From the NCBI GenBank assembly GCA_002633005.1, contig NMRA01000107.1, forward strand, positions 425,694-466,466: a stretch of DNA of 40,773 bases. The letters are read 5' to 3'. Position 1 is the stretch's first letter, and each line of letters starts with the position of its first letter. The position numbers and the translations under genes are program-made. Shown one piece after another: positions 11,070-23,100 of the stretch. The notes under the pieces were generated by a model. That model did not search any database. It saw only the letters and a list, made by a program, of their open reading frames with translations, and was not told the DNA's origin. This DNA comes from Phoronis australis. Lineage: Eukaryota > Phoronida > Phoronidae.

Positions 11070-11898
11070 ACGATGAGTTATGCGCTGTTTTACAAAAAAG
11101 TTTTGAAAAAATAACGAATTGTGTTACCATAACAGCGGTCAATGTAGAGGCATGAACAATCAATATGAAGAATTATTGGTTCCAAATATGAGTTTATAAG
11201 TTCACATTCTGTCCAAATCATATAAGAGGTCTTACATTGCATTTACTCATTTTATCTATGCTCAATACACAAATCACTTATTTTATAAATTTTACAAAAC
11301 TACTGACAGTTATTGAAGGGTAGGGTGTAGGACTACCGTGTCCTTTTGACACGAAGGCTGTACCACACGAAACAGGTGAAGAAATCAAGGTATTTTAATT
11401 GCAGATCCGAAACGCCTTTATATCGTCTCATCTGGGAATGGATTAATAGATTACACTGTCTCTAGTAATTAACACTTGGCATTCCATCCAACGGCTACAA
11501 ACTTTGAAAGTGCCTATCTTGCCGCAGATAATTTCACGAAGTCCAATTCTTGAGTACTGGAATCTTCGGAATATGCCTTCGCAGTTCGGTCTGAAAGTAG
11601 AGAGTGTTGCGTATTGAAAACCTTTGCATGTGAACAGGAATGATAAAGCTGAATGAATTCGATTTTCATTTAATAACACAAAAGTTAAATACAGCCGCAC
11701 ATCCAGCTCTTCCAAAGACGAGCGTCCAACACAACCACCCTTAAATAGCACAGCTCCAGTCTTTCTAAGATATTTACCCACAATGCAACAGGTGTCAAGC
11801 ATACGTCATGCTTCTTCACATGCAAATGTTCAAGTCACTATCTCGTACGTCCTACTTATTGTGTAATTCAGGTAAACACGCATTACTGCTTATTGAGN

Positions 11899-12537
11899 GA
11901 TTTGTTCGAGTTGGAAGGAATTAAAGACATTGACAGCCTCAGAAAGTGTCTCTCTATGCGCAAAAGGTACTTGTAACAACGTGACTTTGATTTTTAATTA
12001 GTGTGAGGCATAATTTGCCGAAAAACTTCCGGCGAATGAAGCGCCTATAGGAGCTTCACCGTCTCTAGAAACGGTGGTCACTGTTTAAGTACTAGCGAGC
12101 AATTGCCGTGTGACTACCCGGAGGTGTGAGCGCATTTCTGCAGCAAATCGGTACCGGCTTTATCGGCCGTTAAAATGTAAAATATAAAAAAAACTTCCAC
12201 ACACGGCGGTGTTTCAACAAACAAAAACAAGTTTTATCTCAAAACAGTGAGCTCCTTACCTAAATTTCAATAAAGCGCACCTGAGCTTGATTTTGCTACC
12301 CAGACACGACAATTACCGGCGAAGTAATTCCCCCTGCAGTTGTCGTGACACTTCGCCGGGAAATTAATCCCTTATTAAAACTGATTTTCAATTATTAGGG
12401 AAAATATATTTTAAGATGTGACAAAGACGTACAATATATACCTCTGTTGTCAAAATTTAAAAATTCCGCGATTGAAAACGCAAACGGGGTGTCAGTGTGT
12501 AGTAAACTGTAGGCTCTGAGCTGAATGTCGGCAATAT
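11899..12537. other. Spacer between the two large repeat copies
   Basis: About 640 bp with no gene recognised. It contains two interleaved short inverted repeats at 12305-12359. Confidence 0.4.
12305..12359. repeat. Two interleaved inverted repeats
   Basis: CACGACAA (12305) pairs with TTGTCGTG (12340), and CCGGCGAAGT (12316) pairs with ACTTCGCCGG (12350). The pairs cross rather than nest, the topology of a pseudoknot if transcribed. Confidence 0.6.
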
Positions 12538-14745
12538 GGAAAAATATTGTAGTGTTAGGAGCATGACGCAGTGTTTTTTTAAATCTCTTTGACACACTAA
12601 TTTCACCCATTCAAGGCCCGAGCAGCTAATTTTAATTAAAATGTGTTCATCTTGCGCTGCGGAGTACAGATGTCCGCGCAGGCCAGGCGGTCGGGCTTTG
12701 CCTGGTAGTAGCTGATACGAATGATTCTAGCTGAATGGGAATTATTCCTTTTACTTTAAAACTCATTAATATTGATATTATACCATTTGGCACCATAGTA
12801 AGTTTTTTTTTCTGAAGTTATTTCGTCATCAATTGGTATTTTGTCGTCAGCCTCCCGGCGGTAACGGAAGTTTCCCTGTTTAAATCTATTTTCCATATTT
12901 TCGGAAGTTTAATCATCAGGATATTTCAACTGTATAGCAAGTTTACTCATCTATTTTGATATTGCTTATTCGTTGTTATGTTTGTACTGTTTACCAGAGT
13001 TAATTACTTCCAGTAAAACACGCCTAGTCCAATCGCGATAGCCGGCCTTGTTATTCAATCGCTAGCACAGGACTTTGACTAGTCCGTAAGTATATATGCA
13101 AGTGTTCGAAACCATCTTTGAATGTATACAGCGTTGATGATTTGAACCGTTTATTCCGATAAAACAGCCGGCGACCGCATGCCTTCGCTTTTGGCTAGTG
13201 CTGGTCTCGGTGCGCACCGGGTCATCGGTTGCAGTACAGACTCCGTCCAAATATTTTTCTGTCAAAATTTAGTTGGCACATTTTGTCGACAATTCGGTTT
13301 AACTAAAGTTAAGGTCCGCTTTCTATTAGTTTATACCGGTTTGCAGGCTGATTACAGACACTGCTGTCGTCGCACAGCCGGCGTTGTAATCCTGTTTCCC
13401 GGTGTGGCGGTTAGTTAAAAATGGCGGTGTGTTCTTCGGGTCGGAATCAATGAGTGGGGCGTTTAGTGATAACGAGTTGCCATGTAATAATCTATATTTT
13501 TAGGCTTGTTACGGCATGTATGCACCAAACATATTATGGCTGGTTAAAGGAAATGTTCCAAGTTGCAACATCAAACAGAGACGTGATGCTAGTTGGTGCA
13601 AGTTACGACGAAAACGCACAAACAGTCTGTAATATGCACAACCATGCCATGGAGCATTAAAATGGTTAGTGTCGCACTGTGTTTGGTTGACGGCGACCAA
13701 CCCGCGCATTACACTTTTGTCGGACTTTCCGTGGCTTATTTTTGTCAGTCACGGTAACAGTAACGCGTCGAATTTACGGTAACCATAATTTGAAACCAAA
13801 TGTGACTGGAGAATCCGGATGTAAAAAAAGCTTAACGGACTTTTGGGTTTGGCTCGGTGACGTGCTTGTGGCGCAGTGGTAAAGGCGTGGCTTATGAATG
13901 AGAAGATCCCCAGATTGAATCACGATGAGTTAGGCGCTGTTTTACAAAAAAGTTTTGAAAAAAATAACGAATTGTGTTACCATAACAGCGGTCAATGTAG
14001 AGGCATGAACAATCAATATGAAGAATTATTGGTTCCAAATATGAGTTTATAAGTTCACATTCTGTCCAAATCATATAAGAGGTCTTACATTGCATTTACT
14101 CATTTTATCTATGCTCAATACACAAATCAATTATTTTATAAATTTTACAAAACTACTGACAGTTATTGAAGGGTAGGGTGTAGGACTACCGCGTCCTTTT
14201 GACACGAAGGCTATGCCATACGAAACAGGTGAAGAAATCAAGGTATTTTAATTGCAGATCCGAAACGCCTTTGTATCGTCTGATCTGGGAATGGATTAAT
14301 AGATTACACTGTCTCTAGTAATTAACACTTGGCATTCTATCCAACGGCTACAAACTTTGAATGTGCCGATCTTGCCGCAGATAATTTCAAGAAGTCCAAT
14401 TCTTGAGTATACTTCGGAATATGCCTTCGCAGTTCGGTCTGAAAGTAGAGAGTGTTGCGTATTGAAAACCTTTGCATGTGAACAGGAATGATCAAGCTGA
14501 ATGAATTCGATTTTCATTTAATAACACAAAAGTTAAATACAGCCGCACACCCAGCTCTTCCAAAGACGAGTGTCCAACACAACCACCCTTAAATAGCACA
14601 GCTCCAGTCTTTCTAAGATATTTACCCACAATGCAACAGGTGTCAAGCATACGTCATGCTTCTTCACATGCAAATGTTCAAGTCACTATCTCGTACGTCC
14701 TACTTATTGTGTAATTCAGGTAAACACGCATTACTGCTTATTGAG
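12538..14745. repeat. Large direct repeat, copy B
   Basis: Second copy of the repeat at 9091-11897. It lacks most of the 694-bp segment of copy A and has 91 bp of other sequence instead (13464-13554). It contains the second tRNA-like segment (13869-13921). Beyond 14745 the sequence continues without a break, unlike copy A, which stops at an N. Confidence 0.9.
13869..13921 (+). repeat. tRNA-like promoter boxes (SINE-like), copy B
   Basis: Same A box (13869-13879) as copy A. The weak B box has an added change (CCAGATTGAATC). Confidence 0.4.
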
Positions 14746-15699
14746 TTGCAATACTAACACTAAAATTAAGCAAAAAATCAAGTATCAGTGCAGGAGGCGC
14801 ATTGGAATCCACTCAGGGGTGCTTGATATTTTGAAATGCAGGTCAGTCATGCAATGCAATTTTCTACCTCAGCGAAAAAGGATGGGACAAAATTACACAA
14901 GAGTCGCTTTGTCGACACAACACCAATTAAATACGTCGATCACTATAAACATCTTGTTTGTGTTGCTGGCGGAAATGAGTGTTTGTTTATGGTTTCCATA
15001 CATCCAATGTGAAACTGGGTCAAGTAATGGGAAGGTTGAAACTTCCGGCGGGAAGGAGGGACACAAAAACAAAAAGGACGGACAAGAAATGGGACTTTCA
15101 AGGTTACTCTTGCAGTGAATAGAGGCCTATCACCGTGCGGAAGTTTTTGATGCGTGATCACAGCTCTAATAATGTAATGACAAAGTGAATAAGTGAATAA
15201 TTTTTTAGATTGTGACACACAATTCCACACTGACTTTCAAAAACGCAACCAGCGTCAGGTTGCATGACACAGTACCAAATAAGGACTGCGTTCCCTAAAT
15301 CTGCTGCGCACTTGTGTATTTACTAATATTATTTTTCTATGACATCTGTATTATGAGTTGCTCCTTTGTTTATGACATTTTTCATGAGGTAAATAAAACT
15401 TAATCCTTATTTAATGGCAACAAATAGAGACTTGCGGCCTTTTCCCATCAATTTAAATCCGGTATTTGTGAAGCGTCGACGTAAACAACGAAGTAATTTC
15501 CCCGGCATTAGCTTCTTTAGTTAAGAGGTGGCGCAATCGTCATCGAAGTTATCATAAGGTGTCGTACTATGGGGACCTTGACCAAAGAAAATAGAACGAG
15601 GAACATTTTCGCTATTTTTGCCTTGGCACCTATTTTGATTTCATGGGTAACAGCGATCTGGGCGGATGGGTGTGCGGTTACACTTACGGCAACGCTTAC
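14746..15699. other. No gene recognised
   Basis: Short open frames on both strands without recognisable content. Confidence 0.4.
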
Positions 15700-15819
15700 A
15701 GTACTCCAAAGTTGCTGAGTTGCTCGCATTTCGTCAACCTCCATTTGCTTCAATTTCAGATTGAAAAACACATCTGGTGGATTTTTGGGTTCCAGTGATA
15801 CATATCTTCTCGAACTGAC
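15700..15819 (-). other. Candidate internal exon, unknown protein
   Basis: Exactly 40 codons (phase 0 at both ends) between an acceptor (TTTTGAGGCAG, 15830-15820) and a donor (ACT|GTAAGCG, GT at 15699-15698) on the minus strand. A second donor-like site (GCC|GTAAGTG) follows shortly. The peptide contains LEPKNPPDVFFNLKLKQMEV, with composition typical of real protein, but I do not recognise it. It lies beyond the 3' end of the calcyphosin-like gene on the same strand, so it would belong to another gene. Confidence 0.3.
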
Positions 15820-17008
15820 CTGCCTCAAAATTAACTGAGGGAAGCATAAGCTTAGATTAGTTTATAAATTCCAACAAAATTATTTATAAATAAAACACTT
15901 TCAATGAGCACCGATGCCTAACACCAGGACAACGAGCCAGACCATGACGACAGGATATAACACGGGGTTCCTCTCGGAATAAAGTTCTAGAATTCACACG
16001 TGTTAACGTGAATTCTTCTTCTTTACAAGGGAAGCTGTCACGCTTTAAGAGTTAAACTAGTACTTCAAGAAATCGCGAAAATCTTTGAATACGATAATTG
16101 TTAATTGTTTGAGCTCCTAGAAATCTCCATAATTTGGTTAGACTGACCACGTACTCGACCCTAAAAAATTCCCCGTCAGTTTGTTTACTATTGTGTACAC
16201 GCAGTTGAAGTGAGTTGAGATAAAATCTGTGACTGTGACAATGTCATTTAACTACTTTCAGGAATCAAGTTTTTCACTTTGAAAAATAATGAATTGCATT
16301 GTAGGCCTAACTGATATCAGCGCAGCGTTGCAATAGTCATTATTTGCAAAACCAAGCATGAAACGTCAACCCTGTTGCGGGCAAAACTATACAATAATGT
16401 TTATTTAGTTTTATTGGTGCTTAGTTGGGACAATTGCTCGGCTTTAGTTCTCTTCGTGACGTAGGACAGTCTTTTGACAATAAATATGAATGAGCTTTTG
16501 TTTGGCGCGCAACTCAGGCAAATGTGAGTAAGTTTTATTTGAATGTTAGAGCCGGTTAACTGCTGCATTATTTTTACTACAGTTCCCTATTAAACCAGGC
16601 TGCTGCATGAAAAACAATTTCAGTAGTATTAAGAATTCTGCATAGAGTTTGCTCTCGGTATGCATGCATGAAAGATAAAAGTTAAGTAATGAAGATAGAC
16701 TAGCAGAAGAAATGATAACCCATGCTTGCATCAATCCACACACATGTGCTGAAAGCTTTAAGAAACATAATTGAATCTGTATCTGGTATAGGTCCATGCA
16801 CCGCGGCTACTGAGAAAGTCAAATGAAATATAGTTCGTGCTGTCTTTCCCATTTCCCCTACGTCCTTCACATTTACTGTCCATCCTTCCCATCTGAATCT
16901 CCGTCCTTCCAAATTCTCACCCGTCCTTTCCACTTTGATGGTGCCTGCTAGGGATTCAAAACAGTGCGTACGGTTAAAAACGGATCTTACCAGCAAGGTT
17001 GTTCAGCC
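15820..17008. other. No gene recognised; includes 3' flank of the calcyphosin-like gene
   Basis: A minus-strand AATAAA (plus TTTATT near 16533) is a possible but distant polyadenylation signal for the gene ending at 17009. A 9-bp hairpin (AGAATTCAC, 15989-15997, with 16008-16016) is also present. Confidence 0.35.
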
Positions 17009-17110
17009 TTATAACTTGTAAGCGTTGCGCATCATTAGTTCAAAATAGGGGTCCTCGTCAATGGACGCGCTCACGCCGGAATAGTAGTTCAGGAATTCAC
17101 CTCTTGTCAC
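17009..17110 (-). CDS. CAPSL: Calcyphosin-like gene, exon 5 (terminal)
   Basis: Acceptor TTCCAG ends at 17111. 33 codons plus TAA (17011-17009) encode [20 protein letters not shown] and end in YKL, the family's conserved C terminus with the exit helix of EF4. Confidence 0.95.
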   Translation of the reverse strand: MTRGEFLNYYSGVSASIDEDPYFELMMRNAYKL

Positions 17111-20100
17111 CTGGAATAAATTAACAGCACGTAAAGTTACCAATAGCATTCGTGTTAACTCCTGATTCACCCAATGTCCGTGTTTTCAACTTGCAATGCT
17201 AAAAATGGAATCCTTTTAAAGGCACATCTGCAACACGATCAGTTTTTGATCCCAAATGCTCCCGCGACCGCAATAAATGAACCAAGTGGAGCTCACTTTT
17301 AAATTGCTTCTATGAATAAGCCAACAATGATTTGAAGTAGACAATTTTGACCAAATTATCGTTTTACTTGGCTTTAAATTAAAGCAGCTGTTGGCTAAAC
17401 TTCAAAGTCCGTCAGAAGTAGGTAGACATCTATGGGTCACGAAAATGTCGTTGTGCGTTATGAAGACGCATAATCATTTTCAGTAAATTGATAGGGGTCA
17501 GCGTGTATTCGAGCGACCGTGCGGCGTTCCAAATGCAATAAAGTTGTTTATAAACTGAATCGCTTATTGTTATCTTTGGTTAGGGTTAAGCCATGCAGGT
17601 GATTCTCACTGTTCCATCAGGACTGCTTTTATCGTCGAAGTTCTTTATAAATTCTTGTAGTATTCGATCTTCCGTCCATTCCCCGTTTACGTATTTTGGA
17701 TGTTTTCTCGCGTCGTAGACACCTATAAGCAACCGAACAACATACATGTATTTGTTCGCTCCTATTACTTTGTACTTGATATTACTTTGTACTTGATAGG
17801 TGTAATGTAATACATTGTGCAATTAAAGTTTTCAAAAAGCCTGTGGCTGGTACATCCCGGTAAGAAGTACGTAAATCACCTCATGATCACACTGAAATAA
17901 GTGGGGGCTATAGCCCACCAGTCCTCTATGGTGAGTGCCAATTAACCATGCCCATGAGTGGCCCAGCACTGATTTAAGTGGGTGGGGGGCTATATCCACC
18001 GCCGCCCATGGCTCATAGGAACACATCTCCGTTTGTGCACTCCATCACAGCTCACTTCAGCTGAGTCTGAACATCATTTTTGAGCATTTCCGGTTTTCCC
18101 GAAATTAGCCAATACAAATTTTGCATGCTGTGACTTCGTAGGGTCTGCAGTGAGTCAATGAGGGTGTTAGGTTAGACTTGACATGGATAATGACCCTGGA
18201 GGACAACGTAAGGCAGAACTGAGCGGAAATTACCTAGAATTTGCGGGCAGATATAGGCTACGGCGAATTTTGGTTCTGACTAAGGTCATTCCTCGACGTG
18301 AATGCAAGGGCCCTTGTTGGTGACCAAGTTTTGTCTCTCTGTGTATTTATTTATTTGACGAAGCACTGAAAGCTTTGACTAAGCTTACCTTTCAAATCTT
18401 CAATGGTAAACTTGCCGTCGTTTGTTCGGTCGAGTTTGTTAAACGCTAAATTTACCATTTTTTTACGCCTGGCATTCATAGGTGGCTGTAATTATAAAAA
18501 TGTCATACGACAGTTAACATTATATATATCAATTAACCCACGTACATTCCCCATGGGTGTGGTAGAGGCGAGTATCTGCTATCGTCTAAGGTTGATACTT
18601 TGGATTCGTGGCAAAGCGAAAGAATGAGATGGCGGAGAGCAGGGCCGGTTCTGTGAACGTGTCAGTATTTCCGGAAGGGTTTTCCATCATTTGGTTTTGT
18701 ATAGCCAGTTGCTTTTGCAGGAACCTGAATATGTGGCAGCACCCCTATATCAAGTGTGTATAAGAGAACCACCCGAAAACCCTTTATGGAAATACCCTTA
18801 CATTCAAAAGTGTCAATGTTTTATAGACTTCCATAGACGGAAGGCTGCAAATTCTATTATTTTTTATTATCATATATATATTTGTATTAAAGGCCTCTGG
18901 CCCAAAGTACAATAAAACATTAAACAGGCACATTAGCACACGCAGCCAACCTATTAAAGAGTTTTTCTAGTCTTTTAAGAGCAGAATTCACATATTTAAT
19001 AACAGATGTATCTGGATTAGTTAGCAGGCGTATACAGGATTCTTGAGTTGGGTGCTTCCATTGAACCTCTTTCATCAAATGTGACCTAAGGTCACAGTGT
19101 CCCTTCCAAATTAACAAGAAGTGGTATTCATCCTCTACAAGATCATTGCAAATCAAACATAATCTATCATAATATTCCACTTTCTCGTCTCTACCCACTT
19201 CAACATGTAGTCTATGGTTGGAGTTACGCAACCGAGTAAACGCTTGAATAAGACCTTGACGTAGTGGTAACTTAAGACATGGTTCAAAACAATAGAGGGT
19301 CTTAAATTACAGTGGTATTTAAGTTTTGAATTATGCTCGGTTTCTGATCGCCAACCTTGTTCATACCAGTCTTTAACTCTTTACTTGAAGATACTTAATA
19401 ACGAGACTTCGCACGTGACACCTTGATTCAACCAAATTTCATAAAAACCGTAATTTGCAAGCAATTTTTTAACAAAAGATACCCAAGTATTTCTCTCAGC
19501 TAACATATCATAAGTGACTTTAGCGTATCTAGCAGGTGGCATTTTCAACAACTTTAGCCAATATTTTACGCGTGTGACATAGTACCTTGCATAGAGCGGA
19601 CAAATTCCACATTCGCGCAATACAGCTGCGTTTGAGCAGGAGTTTCCAACTCCAAGAGAAATTTTACAGAATTTTACGTATACATTTTCAAGCAATTCAT
19701 ATTCTTTGAAACCCCCGATTTCCGCACCGTAGCACATAGTTGGCACGGCAATTTTATCATACAGTTCAAGTGATAGTCTCAATGGTAATTCCGTGCACCG
19801 GTTTTTAATTTCAGAGATAGACATAGCAGGTTTATTACTTTTATGTGCCATAGTTTTAGTCGCTTCGGACCGAACTAATCTTCATTTGGTGTAAAAAAAT
19901 ATTCCAAGATATTAACATTCGGAGACAACCTCTACTAATTGATTTCCATAATATCACTTCTCCTACGCTCTGAGTATTATTTTATGTTGTATTACTTACA
20001 AAAGATTGTCATGTATTTCCTTTCAAGACCACGGGCTCCTAGAACTAGTCTGTCAAAATGCGGAGTTAAGGCCAATTTTATCGGAAGAAATACGTAGATG

Positions 20101-23100
20101 GGTTACATTCATTTTTGCTCTCTGGTACCCGTTGATGAGCATACAGCACAGCCAGGTAAGATTCCAATACCGTACTTGTTACTTGAAGCACATCACACAG
20201 GAACGCGCACATACACCAAGTAGGCGGTTCTCATCTGTCGCTGATGACAAACAAGTATCACTCAGTGATGGCGAGCGACATACTTACTCGTATACTGTCC
20301 AACAACTCATCATATGAGATAGATCCAGTTCCATCTTTATCGATGCGCTGAAACAACTGCCCGAATTCACCAGGGTTAAGCAGAATTCCGTAATCTCTCA
20401 CTCCCTTTTCAAACTCGGCTCTGTCAATTGACTTACTTCCACTGTCATCCCATATCTTGAACATTCTGTAAGACATTCGACCAGTACCATTTATTCACTG
20501 CTCAACTGACGAAAATCCGACACACACCAGTTGCATTTCGAAAAAAGCTTCAACATTTTCTTTCTTAGAAATCGCACATATGTAAAGGTCAGATCAACTG
20601 TAAAATATTCGCCTTAATTATATCAATTGCTTCTCAGGGCAAATGCTTTCAGTTAAAAAACGCAAACAAAAATACGGTCACAATACAACTTAAACGGGGA
20701 ACGCAAAAAATTTACTACACCATTTAATAGCCGACTAACAAAAAACCTTTTGACCTTCCGGTATAAAGAAAAGTAGGAATGACGTAATCATTATAACAGA
20801 ACTAGTTGTCACGGAGCCATCAGAAAAAGGGAACACCTTGAATTCTGAGTGAGGGTAATGTCGGGACGGAAGAACATAAAAGCGATGGACTACTGGGCAT
20901 GGAAAACAGCCATAGCCTAATAGATAACACTGAGACTGGTGCACATCGGTTGGGGAACTACGGGTGAGAGCAATCTATAGGTAATGGTGCGGACTAGAAA
21001 AAAGGTAATAAACTTTTTTAATAATACAGAAAAATGCTTTCAAGCCTTCAATTAAACTGAATTCTTGTTATTTCAATGAAGATATTTTTCAAGATTACCC
21101 ATTTTGCATTTGTTGACTGATTTGAAAAGCCAGGGCAACATGGATGTTCAAAAGGTATTCAATGTGTTCCTAAATTGAACATGTTGCGTAAGTGAACAAA
21201 AATGGAATAGCATGTAGGTGAAGTGGATTGAAATAATATTCAAAAGTTTACACTCAGAGTTGGAAGCAGAATTAAAAAAGGGCGATATAGACCTATGTCA
21301 TCACTATGACCCGTACTAAACTTCAATTAACAAATTAAATCTAAATTTTAACATTCGCCGAGTGCTTGCATTGCTTGTAATTGATATCGACAGAACTGGA
21401 AAGCTGATTAATAGTTTCACCTCCTTTTCATCACTGTGCCTGTTAATGACGACTCTGTAAGCACTGACAAAAAAAGACATTTAGCAGTAGTTTAGAATTT
21501 CTGTTACGCTGCTGTACCTACACAACTAACATGTCTCGTGACATTGGTCCTGACTACATGTAAGTAATTACTAACCTCGTGAGAATTTATGGTACAAATC
21601 TCCTTATATTATAACAATCATTACACAATTGCTTATTTTTGCCAATGTTATTTGCAAGAAGTAACTACTATTCCCAGACGAGTTTACGATTTTTAAAGCA
21701 TTTAAAAAATGCACGCACCATCCACCAACAATAAATACATGGGGAAGCTATACTATAATCGCTTTGTACCTAATCAACTTCTGAGCCTGCGATTGTATAA
21801 AGAGGCCGCGTACAGCGCCACCTCGATAGTTTTATATTTAAAAAAAACGTATGTAAAACGTAGAGACTTTTAGGACATTAAATCCTTGGAGAAATAGATA
21901 AACGCCCAGGAAATGAACTTACCCCTCCCTCCCCCCAACAAGTCACAGGATGAAAAGCTTATACGACCCACTAGGATTGCCAGTAGCGTGGGTTGTTGAG
22001 GTCGCCAGCTTCCCATGATTTACCTTGGGCTGGGTTTGTTTGTTTCTCATTTCTCGTACAGTACCGATTGGTATTTTCTGGAAACCTGTAGTGTAAATAA
22101 TGAAGATTTTCCGGAACCTGCACGCGTTTTTTACACCATAGAATGTGTTTTCTGAAGATAAATTTACGGTAAGTGACTGAGTGGCTTACTGACGTCAATG
22201 TGCCCGGCATTGGCTCTAGAATAAGTCATGCAAATTTGCATTTCACCTTCAATTTATTATAATCTAGGGATTTTCAATATTCAACTACGTGTTCTTGTCG
22301 AAGACTTTCTACGATTCAAACTCCTGAGTGCACTACAACATTAGCCAGTGCTGTTCGTGCCCCGCCGAGTTACATTTTCTTTCAGGCGGGAGGAAAATTT
22401 AGCGGCTGCGCGTGTAAACACTTCTAGGCAGACGAATATGAAAATCATTGTCATAGAATATATATCAGTAGACTACTAAGAAATGCATGGATTTTTTTGT
22501 GGTTCATGGATGAATAAAATCTCAATATCTTATGAAATTAGTGATGAAAATTTTTGTAAGGTGACCGGTTAGTTGGAATATCATCTCATCGGAATAAAAA
22601 CGTTATGAGGACAAACACAATCGATAACATCCTCTGAAGTGTCATTAACGAGTTGAGGTGATGATGAAAGAATACTTAGCGCACCTTCTCACTTGTGGAG
22701 CCAGATTGAGTTCACTAATCCTACGTCCTCTGGCACACCACGAGAATGTGTCTTGATATGTTGGGAGAGAAGATATGCCAGACTTGTCATAGATTGTGGC
22801 TACTCTCGTTATCAAAATGTTTTTGAAGAGGCCTGGAACGCGATAAACAGACTAACTTGCAATATTGAAAGTGTTTCTGTGTCACTGAAACAAAATTCAG
22901 CCTACTCACCAGGTATTTTTAGGGTTTGTTCGTAGAGATTTTTAATTTCTGTTTAAATCAAAACATTTTCTTTTAGTTTCAAATTTCAAAACACCATATG
23001 TCAAGTGCTCGCCACTTCGTCGATTTTTCTCCCACAAAGCAAAGCACGTCTCCTTATTTGTTATGGCAAGACATAGACGTAACACATCTCACTTATATGG

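Larger units (their letters stand above)
9091..11897. repeat. Large direct repeat, copy A
   Basis: 9091-10013 matches 12538-13463, and 10708-11897 matches 13555-14745, both in the same orientation and nearly identical by eye (scattered substitutions and small indels). Between these parts copy A has 694 bp (10014-10707) where copy B has 91 bp. No protein is encoded. A tRNA-like stretch lies at 11017-11069. The right edge of the shared sequence is the base before the single N at 11898. Confidence 0.9.

Noticed and set aside
14741-15230. Overlapping open frames on both strands (125 and 95 codons)
   Set aside because: Low-complexity K/G-rich and F/P-rich peptides with no recognisable domain, and no splice signals.
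15989-16016. Hairpin AGAATTCAC / GTGAATTCT with a CACGTG-like centre
   Set aside because: Short arms in AT-rich DNA, no gene context; plausible by chance.
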